From Flagellimonas sp. CMM7 (GTDB lineage: Bacteria; Bacteroidota; Bacteroidia; Flavobacteriales; Flavobacteriaceae): a stretch of DNA of 64,000 bases. Below are positions 9,428 through 17,774 of this stretch, piece after piece; positions within the stretch are counted from its first letter, which is position 1; the number at the start of each line of letters is the position of its first letter. The DNA is taken from positions 2,873,501-2,937,500 of the forward strand of contig NZ_CP090003.1 of NCBI RefSeq assembly GCF_021390195.1. Direction: 5' to 3'. The position numbers and the translations under genes were made by a program. The notes under the pieces were generated by a model. The model did not search any database, had not been told where the DNA came from, and saw only the letters and a list, made by a program, of their open reading frames with translations.

Positions 9428-10582
9428 ATGGAATTTTCATATAACATAATAAGTTTAATAGATATTCTGGGAGTTGTTCAAGGACTGCTCTTCGGGATAA
9501 TGTTGTTATTCATGCATTCCAAAAAGAACAAGCCCACACTGTTTTTAGGACTGTTTATACTATTGTTTTCGTTGGAGCCCATACCCAATGTATTGGAGGA
9601 TATGGGAGTATTACTGCAATACCCAATATTGGAGCTACCTCCCATTCATTTCCATTTTTTGGCTTATCCATTGTTTTATATCTACATCCAAAAAATATCG
9701 GTGTTCAATGAAAAAAAACTTAGTTATTGGACATTGATTCCAGGTGTGGTTGAGACAATTGGAGGGTTGATTATTTTCCTTTTACCGATAGCCACCAAAC
9801 TCCAACTTAAAGAATCTTCTTTCGCGTTGGTATATTTTGTTTTGGGACTGTGCTACTCCATTTTTATTGGAATACTGACCATCAGGTGGATTATGTTACA
9901 TCAAAAAGAAGTAGACAATCAATTTTCGGAAACCGTACACAAAAACCTGAATTGGTCAAAGCTATTTGTATTCGGAAGTATCTTTTTTCAGATACTATTC
10001 TTAATTCATCTTTTTATAGATAATCATACACTTTACTTTTTCGTAACCCTTGTAAATGTTATACTAATTTATTGGGTGTCCTTTAAAGGAATCACACAGG
10101 AGAATATCGTATCGCTATACTTGTTTTTCCATAATAAAATAGGAGGCTATCATAATGCAGAAAGTGAAAATAAAACCATAGAAATTTCCAACCCTCCTTT
10201 AGAATTGCCTGCGGTTGAAAAAGTGAAAACACCTTTTATGACAGCCGAGGAAATGAAGGAAGTTATAGAGATGGTAACTCGTAAAATCAAAAGAAATGAA
10301 AGTTTCTTAAAATCCAATCTCACCATCGTAGATATTGCCGAGGAAACAAATATTCACCCTAAGCGCATTTCGCACGCTTTGAATAATCAGTTAGGAGTAA
10401 ATTTCAATGGTTTCATCAACAAGTTCAGAGTTAATAAGGCCAAGGCTCTATTGGTAGATGAAAAATCCAAAAACCTGTCTATTGAAGGTATCGGTATGGA
10501 AGTAGGCTTTAACACGAAGGCCACATTTTATGCAGCATTCAAAAAGTATGAAGGCTGTACTCCTGCTAAATATCGTTCCTAG
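9428..10582 (+). CDS. Membrane-anchored AraC-family transcriptional regulator
   Basis: A 384-residue protein with about seven hydrophobic helices in residues 1-230 and a C-terminal AraC double helix-turn-helix in about residues 285-384. The latter holds the recognisable IVDIAEETNIHPKRISHALN and MEVGFNTKATFYAAFKKYEG helices. This membrane-sensor plus AraC layout is common in Flavobacteriaceae, where it senses an extracellular or membrane signal and acts directly on DNA. It closes the efflux/HD cargo block and is the obvious candidate to control the RND operon, although it is not divergent to it. A -7 element lies just upstream, and a terminator-like hairpin follows 120 nt after the stop. Confidence 0.85.
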   Translation: MEFSYNIISLIDILGVVQGLLFGIMLLFMHSKKNKPTLFLGLFILLFSLEPIPNVLEDMGVLLQYPILELPPIHFHFLAYPLFYIYIQKISVFNEKKLSYWTLIPGVVETIGGLIIFLLPIATKLQLKESSFALVYFVLGLCYSIFIGILTIRWIMLHQKEVDNQFSETVHKNLNWSKLFVFGSIFFQILFLIHLFIDNHTLYFFVTLVNVILIYWVSFKGITQENIVSLYLFFHNKIGGYHNAESENKTIEISNPPLELPAVEKVKTPFMTAEEMKEVIEMVTRKIKRNESFLKSNLTIVDIAEETNIHPKRISHALNNQLGVNFNGFINKFRVNKAKALLVDEKSKNLSIEGIGMEVGFNTKATFYAAFKKYEGCTPAKYRS

Positions 10583-10659
10583 TGTTTCCTATTGGTTTAG
10601 ATTTCAGAATGTTGTACGAAGTATCAGTTGAATATCAAGAAAAGGAAACAAATACAAAT

Positions 10660-10667
10660 TAACTTTG
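10660..10667 (+). promoter_or_regulatory. -7 promoter element before the short leader upstream of rteC
   Basis: TAACTTTG is an exact TAnnTTTG match. Transcription from here would start near 10675 and run within about 30 nt into the hairpin at 10702-10751, before reaching the RteC gene. See the findings for the leader or small-RNA reading. Confidence 0.4.
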
Positions 10668-10701
10668 TGTAACGCGTTTCTCTTTTTGATTGGTTGATTG
10701 T

Positions 10702-10751
10702 AAGGAACCCCTTTGTACCGTTATACGCTAGGACAGTACAAAGGGTTCTTT
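10702..10751 (+). terminator. Terminator-like hairpin between the AraC gene and rteC
   Basis: The left arm 10702-10718 pairs with the right arm GTACAAAGGGTTCTTT at 10736-10751. Pairing is nearly perfect (one extra C and one G/T mismatch), with a 17-nt loop. The right arm ends in TTCTTTATTG, a modest U-rich tail. It either terminates transcription from the AraC gene or acts as a leader terminator for rteC. Confidence 0.6.
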
Positions 10752-10799
10752 ATTGATATAAAGGCCATAATGTATAACCAACTTTTGTATTGATTAATT

Positions 10800-11645
10800 C
10801 TGAAAACTTATAAGGACATACTTAAAAAACTAGATAGTGACCTGGACTACATAGAAAACAACATCGAAGATGTTTTAATCAAGGCCGAGAAAGGCATAAG
10901 ATTGGCGAAAAAATCTTTGCTGGAGGCCAGAAAGCTCATTAATAAACACGAATTTAAGTCAAGGCATGACGAAATTAACTTCTTTAAAAAGATAAAACCG
11001 CATTTAAACAGCAAGTTAATTTACTACGTAAAGCTATTCAATATTGAAGGTAAGCGACCTCGAAGTAGTAAGAAATCGCAATCTAAATATCTAAATGGTC
11101 ACATAGATAAGCTTCAGGATTATTTCAATGACAACTTGGAGTTTTATCATTACTACCGAAGAAATGCCAACTCATTGGATGAACAATATTTTTTAAGAGG
11201 GAACGCAGATATTCGTTTGTTTCCTGACTGCCTCCTCTTTTTTACTGATGAGCAATTTTCAACTAGCCATGATGGTACCGTGGCTACAATCATAGCTTAT
11301 GATATGCTAATTGTTCACCTCAAAACCGAAATTGATAAACTTGAAAATAACAATGGTATGGAACAGGCAATGAATCCTTTCAGTCAACAGTCTCATTTAT
11401 TTTGGACAGCTCATAAAACCGATTTAATTGAGCTGATATATGCCCTCCACAGTTGCGGAGCTGTAAATAGTGGTACTGCCGATATAAAAGAAATGGCCGC
11501 TGCTTTTGAACGTTTGTACAATATTGATTTAGGTAATTATTATCACACATTTGTAGAAATAAGGTCTAGGAAATCAAACAATACCAAATTCCTTGACAAA
11601 CTTAAAACAGCTCTGCTTAAACGTTATGAAGATTCCGATGAATAA
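10800..11645 (+). CDS. rteC: RteC-like regulator of ICE excision and transfer
   Basis: In CTnDOT, RteC is the DNA-binding activator of the excision operon. The C-terminal 90 residues contain the family signature DLIELIYALHSCG followed by MAAAFERLYNIDLGNYYHTF. The first standard-type start in frame is a TTG at 10902, but the frame is open back to 10797 and translates upstream as a typical RteC N-terminus (KTYKDILKKLDSDLDYIE). I therefore place the start at CTG 10800, with ATT 10797 as alternative, giving about 281 residues. A non-AUG start, or loss of the original ATG by mutation, is the odd feature. Directly downstream lie inverted repeats and then the excisionase-like gene, matching RteC's known job. 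Confidence 0.85.
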   Translation: MKTYKDILKKLDSDLDYIENNIEDVLIKAEKGIRLAKKSLLEARKLINKHEFKSRHDEINFFKKIKPHLNSKLIYYVKLFNIEGKRPRSSKKSQSKYLNGHIDKLQDYFNDNLEFYHYYRRNANSLDEQYFLRGNADIRLFPDCLLFFTDEQFSTSHDGTVATIIAYDMLIVHLKTEIDKLENNNGMEQAMNPFSQQSHLFWTAHKTDLIELIYALHSCGAVNSGTADIKEMAAAFERLYNIDLGNYYHTFVEIRSRKSNNTKFLDKLKTALLKRYEDSDE

Positions 11646-11657
11646 TACCATAGTTGC

Positions 11658-11795
11658 ACCCAAGTTGGGTGTTTTAAACACGTATGGTAATGTCATTTTA
11701 TTTACGGGTGAATGATACGACGGTGTTTTTTACAGTTATTAAATGACATTAATGTAACTCATTAAAAATGAGCGAAAAAAGAACCCAACTTGGGA
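11658..11795. repeat. Cluster of nested inverted repeats between rteC and the excisionase-like gene
   Basis: Three levels are readable. (1) ACCCAAGTTGGGT at 11658-11670, itself a palindrome around one central G, reappears inverted as ACCCAACTTGGG at 11783-11794. (2) TAATGTCATTT at 11688-11698 pairs perfectly with AAATGACATTA at 11741-11751. (3) CTCATT-AAA-AATGAG at 11758-11772 is a small hairpin. This 275-bp stretch (11646-11920) has no gene. By analogy with CTnDOT, where RteC binds inverted half-sites upstream of the excision promoter, these are the best candidates for RteC operators; an oriT or origin function is the alternative. Confidence 0.7.
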
Positions 11796-11920
11796 TTGCC
11801 TATTGAATAAAGTAAATTAATACTTACCAATTTTGTAGGACGAAAGTCAAATCACTACAAAGCCGTCTAATATCTCTCAATTGATTGCAGACGGTTTTGT
11901 TTTCTAAAATCGTTTTATAA

Positions 11921-12199
11921 ATGGGAGCAACTATTATTACCTCTGAAGACTTGATGGAATTCAAATTGGAATTACTCGAAGACATCAAGCAACTTTTACA
12001 AAACCAAAATGGACAACCTGCTAAAAAATGGCTTAAATCTCCAGAAGTGCGAGAGCTTTTAGGCATCTCACCTGGTACGCTGCAAAACCTACGCATAAAT
12101 GGCACATTGCCTTATACCAAAATTGGAGGGGTACTGTATTACGACTATCAGGAAATCATTCAGGTACTAGAGAAAAACAAGATTCATAATAAATTCTAG
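11921..12199 (+). CDS. Excisionase-like helix-turn-helix protein
   Basis: A 92-residue protein with a short N-terminal helix and a MerR/HTH_17-type DNA-binding domain in residues 40-92. The segment RELLGISPGTLQNLRINGTL is the recognition unit and LPYTKIGGVLYYDYQEI the wing. Proteins of this size and fold in Bacteroidota elements (the Xis2c/Xis2d type) bend DNA to steer the integrase toward excision. The gene is just downstream of rteC and the inverted-repeat cluster, as the excision operon is in CTnDOT, although here it is some 17 kb from the integrase gene. A general regulator role cannot be excluded. Confidence 0.75.
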   Translation: MGATIITSEDLMEFKLELLEDIKQLLQNQNGQPAKKWLKSPEVRELLGISPGTLQNLRINGTLPYTKIGGVLYYDYQEIIQVLEKNKIHNKF

Positions 12200-12207
12200 C
12201 GTTTGGT

Positions 12208-12738
12208 TTGCAAGACATCAACTACATCAAGCACCTCAATGGGGTGTTTGAGCAGTTTTCAAAAGACAGTAGGTTAAATCCAACCCATATCAGTTTGTAT
12301 GTGGCCTTGTTTCAAATCTGGAACAACAACTTTTTTAAAGATGAATTTTATATCAACCGAGAAGAAGTCATGAACTTTTCAAAGATTGGTTCTAAGTCTA
12401 CCTACCATCGTTGTATCAAAGAGTTGAGCCATTGGAATTACTTACTCTACACACCATCTCACAACCCATTTAAAGGAAGTCGTATCAAGATGTTCAATTT
12501 TGGGACAAGTACTGGACAAGCTTTGTACCCAAGCCGTACTAAAATCGAGACAAGTACTGGACAAGCATTGGTACCTATAAACAAACATATACAAACTATA
12601 GAAAACAATAAAAACTTAAACAAACAGCAAATTTTAGAAAATTCAAATTCAGAAACTGATGAAAACCATTTGGCAAGTGTCCCATATCAGGACAACCTAA
12701 AGACCAGTTCGGATAAAAATTATGACGAACCCTTATGA
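12208..12738 (+). CDS. ICE-borne replication/mobilisation-associated protein of unknown function
   Basis: A 176-residue protein. No ATG fits; the TTG at 12208 is the best start, 8 nt after the excisionase-like gene stop. Residues 1-100 look like a winged-helix domain (NREEVMNFSKIGSKSTYHRCIKEL), the sort found in replication initiators and primosome-like proteins. Residues about 98-130 contain two copies of a TSTGQAL(Y/V)P unit spaced 15 residues apart. The tail is Asn/Lys/Ser-rich and looks disordered. The gene overlaps the start of the DnaC-like ATPase by 4 nt. This two-gene pair resembles a DNA-binding loader plus ATPase, but no function is proven for the family as far as I know. Confidence 0.6.
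   Translation: MQDINYIKHLNGVFEQFSKDSRLNPTHISLYVALFQIWNNNFFKDEFYINREEVMNFSKIGSKSTYHRCIKELSHWNYLLYTPSHNPFKGSRIKMFNFGTSTGQALYPSRTKIETSTGQALVPINKHIQTIENNKNLNKQQILENSNSETDENHLASVPYQDNLKTSSDKNYDEPL
12504..12566. repeat. Two 18-bp direct repeats inside the 12208 gene
   Basis: GACAAGTACTGGACAAGC occurs at 12504-12521 and again at 12549-12566, a 45-bp period that keeps the reading frame. Each copy also contains two ACAAG half-units. It could be a simple coding duplication or an iteron-like binding site. Confidence 0.6.
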
Positions 12739-13397
12739 GCAATCCAAAACCACATATCATTATTGAAGGTGCTGTCCAGTATGCTTTGGGTACTATGCGA
12801 GGCAATCAAATTTTGTATGATTTTGATAAAATGTTGGTTTATCTGGATGCCAAAGGGAAACTAATTTTTGGAAATAAATTTAAAATCTACAAGGAAGACC
12901 GAGACATTCTCTACAAACTATGCCTGTACTTTATCCAAGATAGAATTGCTTGTGCAGCATTTGGGATTGATATTGATAAGGGTATTTTACTTTCTGGTCC
13001 TGTCGGCTGTGGTAAAACCTCTTTGATTCGCTTATTGAAGCATCTGGTGCCGCACCGAAAGCCTTATGAAGTTGTGCCCACTCGAAACATTGTCTTTGGG
13101 TTTAATCATATCGGTTATAAGACCATTGAAGATTATGGCAATACCCAATTTTTCTGTTTTGATGATTTAGGTGTAGAACCTATGGGTAGGCATTACGGTA
13201 AAGATTGTAATGTGATGGGGGAAATCCTGCTATCTCGCCATGACCTATTTCTGAGCAAGAAAATTAAAACTCATGCTACAACCAACCTCAATGCCCAGGA
13301 ATTAGAGGAGCTTTACGGTATTCGTGTTCGTAGCCGCATGCGACAGCTCTTTAATTTGGTAGCTTTTGACAGGGGGAGTAGGGATAAGAGGAAATAA
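12735..13397 (+). CDS. DnaC/IstB-like P-loop ATPase of the element
   Basis: A 220-residue AAA+-type ATPase. Walker A is GPVGCGKTS at residues 88-96. A Walker B-like stretch FFCFDDLGVEP follows near residue 140, sensor-type residues are in KTHATTNL, and an arginine-rich IRVRSRMRQLFN box lies near the C-terminus. Such proteins load helicases or assist transposases. In Bacteroidota ICEs they occur next to the excision and replication genes, as here, where the preceding gene overlaps by 4 nt. A role in intracellular replication of the excised circle is plausible but inferred. The restriction-like cassette begins 124 nt downstream. Confidence 0.75.
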   Translation: MSNPKPHIIIEGAVQYALGTMRGNQILYDFDKMLVYLDAKGKLIFGNKFKIYKEDRDILYKLCLYFIQDRIACAAFGIDIDKGILLSGPVGCGKTSLIRLLKHLVPHRKPYEVVPTRNIVFGFNHIGYKTIEDYGNTQFFCFDDLGVEPMGRHYGKDCNVMGEILLSRHDLFLSKKIKTHATTNLNAQELEELYGIRVRSRMRQLFNLVAFDRGSRDKRK

Positions 13398-13521
13398 GAG
13401 TCATTTTTCCTTTGAACTCATTGTTAAGATTGATATTTTTAGTACTTAACATTTAAATAATTTATGTCAGAAATATTTTACAATACAAAAAAATTAGCCT
13501 TACCAAATATTAAGAATAAAA

Positions 13522-15126
13522 ATGGCCATACCAGTAATTGATATATTTGCTGGTCCCGGTGGTTTAGGCGAGGGTTTTACAAGTATAGTCAATGATGATA
13601 ACGAAAGAAAGTTTGAAATAGCCTTATCCATTGAAAAGGAATACTATGCTCATCAAACACTTACTTTAAGAAGTTTCTATCGTCAATTTGACCTAGGTGA
13701 AGCACCAGAGGATTATTATAGATTGCTCAAAGGTGAAATCACCCTAGAAGAATTGTATGAAAGATGGCCAGAGCAGGCTCAATTTGCAAAAAATGATGCT
13801 TGGTTGGCTGAACTAGGCGATGGAGAGAACTCTATTTCTCCAGAAGAAGTGGATACTCGGATAATACAAGCATTGGATGGAGAAGAAAACTGGTTGCTCA
13901 TAGGTGGACCGCCTTGTCAGGCATATTCCGTAGTAGGTAGATCAAGGCGTCAAGAAAAAATTCTAGACGGGAAGAAAGATGAAAGAGTTGAGCTTTACAA
14001 ACAATATTTGAGGATTTTGGCTGTCCATAATCCATCCATTTTCATAATGGAAAATGTGAAAGGATTATTATCTGCGGAAACCGAAGAGAGCCCAGTTTTT
14101 GCCCGTATTCTTGAAGACTTGAAAAACCCAGTCGCATCCTATGAATTGGACTATGGCGAGAATGATGAAGCACTTGCTTGCCCCGGTTATAATGTATTTT
14201 CTTTAACATCAAGGCCATTATCGTTTGATATTGAAGGCAATCCGGTTAACAAGCATAAGGACTATATCATACAATCAGAAAATTTCGGTATTCCTCAAAC
14301 TAGACATAGGGTTATCCTGCTGGGAATACGAAAGGGTTATGAGATTACTCCAGATGTTCTTCAATCACAAGATGAGGTGCCTATATCTGATGTTCTTAAC
14401 GGCCTTCCAAGACTTAGAAGTGGTCTTTCAAAAATTCAAGATTTAAATGAAAACTGGCTTAACGTAGTTACTCAGATTGCTGACACAAAACTATTAAGTC
14501 AAGTAGGGTCTAAGGTTGGAGATGAAATTGCCCGTCAAGTAAATAGATTGAGACTTCCTCAAAAAGGAATTGGATCTAACTTTATTGGTTATAGGAATGT
14601 CAGCCCAACATATAATCCCGATTGGTTTATTGATAATAGGATAGGTGGGGTTTGTAATCATCAATCAAGAGGTCACATGGAAAGCGATTTACACCGTTAT
14701 TTTTTCGCATCATGCTTTGCCAAAGTGAAGAAAAAATCTCCAAGACTAGAGGACTTTCCAGCATCACTATTACCAAATCACAAAAATGTTCAAGAGGGAA
14801 TCAAGGATAAGAAATTTGCCGATCGTTTTAGGGTACAAATCTTAAACAAACCTAGCAAAACAATTACCAGCCACATTTCAAAAGACGGGCATTATTATAT
14901 TCATCCGGATGCTACACAATGCAGAAGTCTAACGGTTAGAGAGGCTGCCCGAATTCAGTCTTTTCCGGACAATTACTATTTCTGCGGCCCCAGAACAGCA
15001 CAATTTGTTCAAGTAGGGAATGCAGTTCCTCCCCTACTTGCAAAAAAAATAGCAATTATAGTTGATGATATGTTTCAGCAAATTGAAGAAGAAGTTCAAG
15101 AAACTCAGCTATCAGAAACCATATAA
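13522..15126 (+). CDS. DNA cytosine-C5 methyltransferase
   Basis: Transfers a methyl group from S-adenosylmethionine to C5 of cytosine in a specific DNA sequence. Motifs appear in the normal order: motif I DIFAGPGGLGEGF (residues 5-17), motif IV GGPPCQAYS with catalytic C132, motif VI MENVKGLL, motif VIII QTRHRVILLGIR, a target-recognition region about residues 280-440, and motifs IX/X ending in QVGNAVPPLLAKKIA. At 534 residues it is longer than HhaI-type enzymes because of a long insert between motifs I and IV and a large recognition region. As first gene of the MORC/Z1 cassette it most likely protects host DNA by modification. The recognition sequence cannot be deduced. Confidence 0.95.
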   Translation: MAIPVIDIFAGPGGLGEGFTSIVNDDNERKFEIALSIEKEYYAHQTLTLRSFYRQFDLGEAPEDYYRLLKGEITLEELYERWPEQAQFAKNDAWLAELGDGENSISPEEVDTRIIQALDGEENWLLIGGPPCQAYSVVGRSRRQEKILDGKKDERVELYKQYLRILAVHNPSIFIMENVKGLLSAETEESPVFARILEDLKNPVASYELDYGENDEALACPGYNVFSLTSRPLSFDIEGNPVNKHKDYIIQSENFGIPQTRHRVILLGIRKGYEITPDVLQSQDEVPISDVLNGLPRLRSGLSKIQDLNENWLNVVTQIADTKLLSQVGSKVGDEIARQVNRLRLPQKGIGSNFIGYRNVSPTYNPDWFIDNRIGGVCNHQSRGHMESDLHRYFFASCFAKVKKKSPRLEDFPASLLPNHKNVQEGIKDKKFADRFRVQILNKPSKTITSHISKDGHYYIHPDATQCRSLTVREAARIQSFPDNYYFCGPRTAQFVQVGNAVPPLLAKKIAIIVDDMFQQIEEEVQETQLSETI

Positions 15127-15150
15127 CCTAATAAAACATGAAATTGCTCA

Positions 15151-16299
15151 TTGACGAATAGTTACAAAATAGGACATAATTACAAGGACATTTTAAGTGT
15201 TTCTAGGGAAAATGACCAATTTGTCTCGTGGTTTTCCTTAGATGAAAGTGGCATTGGTAATTCCGGTGGTATTAGAGCGGCAAAATATTTGAATATTGTT
15301 TCTCATCTACCTTGTTATATAGTATTGATAACTAGAACTATTTCTCACAGGTGGTATAATCCATGGGAAGATATTGTTGACTATTCAACTGGATTTATTT
15401 TTTATTGGGGAGATGCAAAGTTCAGTAGTAAAAAAAATTACGAACAATTTAGAGGGAACAAACATTTGCGAAATGTTTTTGATAAGGTATTAGAAAACAA
15501 ACTAAGTGAAGTGCCACCAATTTTACATTTCTCGAAAGTAAAAAGTGGATTGGTAAAATTTAATGGTTTATGCGCTTTAACCAATCTGGAATTGACTTGG
15601 TTTGAAGACAAAGGAAATCCTGTTAAAAACTATCGTTGTGAATTGACAATACTTGATATTGAACAAGTCCAACTTTCATGGCTTCATGGCCGAGTAAATT
15701 GTAAGGCAGAGGAAGCCCTAAATGAAAAAGCTCCAAAAGTCTGGAGAGATTATATCAAAGGGAATATTAAAAAGCTAGATATCTGGTCCAAAAGCCTTTA
15801 TAGTAAGGAGGAGCAACTACCTAGTGAAGATAGCAAAGAAGCTTCTTTGTTAAAAAAAATCAACAAGCTTAACCCAACTCAATTTGAAGCCTTCGTTGTT
15901 GAGCTATTTCGTAATCTACCACATGTAAATCATAAAATCATACGGACTAGGCCAACCGCTGATGGGGGATTTGATTTTTACGGACGCTTTACTATACCAT
16001 ATCCAATAAAGTATGAGATTGAATTTTTAGGTGAAGCAAAAAAGTTTGCTCGAAATAATGCAGTGCAACCTAAACACGTATCAAGATTGGTTGCAAGACT
16101 AAATCGTGGTCAATATGGTTTGTTTGTGACTACTTCTTATTATACAAAACAAACACAAAAAGAAGTTTTAGAGGATGGTTATCCGGTTAGACTTTTTTCG
16201 GGAAATGATTTAATAAACATTATGCATGAGTTAAGACTAATTGAAGATGGAAAAATAAAAAAAGGATGGCTTGAAACGATTATAAAAGAAACTCTGTGA
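15151..16299 (+). CDS. Mrr-type restriction endonuclease with a separate N-terminal recognition-like domain
   Basis: A 382-residue predicted DNA nuclease. The C-terminal domain (about residues 240-350) is Mrr-like PD-(D/E)XK: TADGGFDFYG with D275 and then GEAKKF with E295-x-K297. Residues 1-230 form another domain with blocks YWGDAK, GNKHLRNVF and HFSKVKSGLVKFNGLC, which resembles the N-terminal domain of AspBHI-like, modification-sensing enzymes; I cannot confirm this without a profile search. No ATG exists near the 5' end; TTG at 15151 is the start. It lies 24 nt after the methyltransferase stop and overlaps the MORC gene by 4 nt. This should be the main nuclease of the cassette. Confidence 0.82.
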   Translation: MTNSYKIGHNYKDILSVSRENDQFVSWFSLDESGIGNSGGIRAAKYLNIVSHLPCYIVLITRTISHRWYNPWEDIVDYSTGFIFYWGDAKFSSKKNYEQFRGNKHLRNVFDKVLENKLSEVPPILHFSKVKSGLVKFNGLCALTNLELTWFEDKGNPVKNYRCELTILDIEQVQLSWLHGRVNCKAEEALNEKAPKVWRDYIKGNIKKLDIWSKSLYSKEEQLPSEDSKEASLLKKINKLNPTQFEAFVVELFRNLPHVNHKIIRTRPTADGGFDFYGRFTIPYPIKYEIEFLGEAKKFARNNAVQPKHVSRLVARLNRGQYGLFVTTSYYTKQTQKEVLEDGYPVRLFSGNDLINIMHELRLIEDGKIKKGWLETIIKETL

Positions 16300-17774
16300 A
16301 AATAGATCAGCTTAAGAAATTTGAAGGCGAAGAAGCTATTCCAAATGCGAAATCAATGATTGAAAGTTTTCGTTCTATAGGTTATAGTCTTCCAACGGCC
16401 ATTGCTGATATCATAGATAATAGTATAGCTGCCAAAGCTAAGAACATTTGGATTGATTTTCAATGGGCGGGACCCGAAACCTCTTTGGTAGTAACAGATG
16501 ATGGTAAAGGAATGTCAAAATCCCAATTAGTAGATGCAATGAGGCCTGGTTCAAAAAACCCTTTATTGGCTAGGAGCCAAGAGGATCTTGGAAGATTCGG
16601 TCTAGGACTTAAAACAGCTTCTTTTTCTCAATGTAGAAATCTTACTGTAGCAACCAAATCAAAAAAAACTAACAAAGTCAAATACAGGTGTTGGAATCTC
16701 AATTATGTAGCAGAAGTAAACAAATGGAAAGTTTTAAAGTATCTATCGGATGAAAGGCTTATTGCAAGACTGAACGGTTTAGAGTCGGGAACTTCAATCA
16801 TTTGGCAAAATTTAGACCGTGTCATTTCTATCAATGATGAGTATCCAGAAGAAGCTATGAATCAATTTCTGGAAAAAATTGAATTCATAAAAACTCACCT
16901 CAGCATGGTTTTTCATCAATATATAGAAAACCAAAAATTAACAATTTGGATTAAGGAGAGAAAAATCAATCCATGGGATCCATATTTAAAAGAAGAGAAG
17001 GCGACAAAGGTTGTTGAAAAATCTATAATCAATGATGAAATTGAAGTTGTCTCTTACGTATTGCCTCTACATTCCAAAATAGATAGGCAAGTTTTTGAAA
17101 ATGCCTCTGGAATCAAAGGCTGGAACTCTCATCAGGGTTTCTATATTTATAGGAACAACCGTCTTTTGTTAGCAGGTGATTGGTTGGGCATGTATAAACA
17201 AGAAGAACATTATAAACTTGCCAGAATATTTGTTAATATTCCCAATACAGTCGATGTGGACAACGCATGGCAATTGGATATCAAAAAATCAGTGGCTATG
17301 CCACCACCAGAGGTCAAAGTTAAGTTAAAAGAAATTGCAGATAAAGTAAGGAAAGAAGCCGTAGAAGTATATCGACAAATTGGCGTGAAGCGGCAAAGAA
17401 ACAACCATAAGAACAATATCCTCGTTTGGACGGATAAAAAAAGTAAGGGAAGAAGATTTTATCAAATCAATAGAGCTCATCCGATTATAAAAAACTTTCT
17501 TTCAAACCACCCGAGTAGCAAAGCAAAATTAAATAGACTATTTCGAATTATCGAGGAAACAGTACCACTTCCTTTAATTGTCTCCAATGAAACTGAAAAC
17601 AATGATTTCCAGACAACACCATTCGAAGGAAAAGCTAGTTCGGATATGGTCAAAATGATTATTGAATTATATGAAACACATATCTCGGTAGGAAAAACAA
17701 GGGATGAGGCGATAGATGAAATATTAAGAACAGAACCCTTTGCACATTATCCAGAACTAATCGAAAATATATGA
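16296..17774 (+). CDS. MORC-like GHKL-family ATPase of the restriction cassette
   Basis: A 492-residue protein with a GHKL (gyrase/Hsp90/histidine kinase/MutL) ATPase domain at the N-terminus. The N box is D38-IIDN42, the G1 box DDGKGM at 68-73, and the G2/lid GRFGLGLKTASFS at 99-111. An S5-type middle domain with KIDRQVFENASGIKG and a basic NNRLLLAGDW segment follows, then a helical C-terminal part. There is no histidine-kinase phosphoacceptor domain, so it is a MORC/MutL-like DNA clamp rather than a sensor kinase. The GTG start overlaps the nuclease stop and its own stop overlaps the next ATG. Probably it binds or loops DNA to license cleavage by its nuclease neighbours. Confidence 0.88.
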   Translation: MKIDQLKKFEGEEAIPNAKSMIESFRSIGYSLPTAIADIIDNSIAAKAKNIWIDFQWAGPETSLVVTDDGKGMSKSQLVDAMRPGSKNPLLARSQEDLGRFGLGLKTASFSQCRNLTVATKSKKTNKVKYRCWNLNYVAEVNKWKVLKYLSDERLIARLNGLESGTSIIWQNLDRVISINDEYPEEAMNQFLEKIEFIKTHLSMVFHQYIENQKLTIWIKERKINPWDPYLKEEKATKVVEKSIINDEIEVVSYVLPLHSKIDRQVFENASGIKGWNSHQGFYIYRNNRLLLAGDWLGMYKQEEHYKLARIFVNIPNTVDVDNAWQLDIKKSVAMPPPEVKVKLKEIADKVRKEAVEVYRQIGVKRQRNNHKNNILVWTDKKSKGRRFYQINRAHPIIKNFLSNHPSSKAKLNRLFRIIEETVPLPLIVSNETENNDFQTTPFEGKASSDMVKMIIELYETHISVGKTRDEAIDEILRTEPFAHYPELIENI

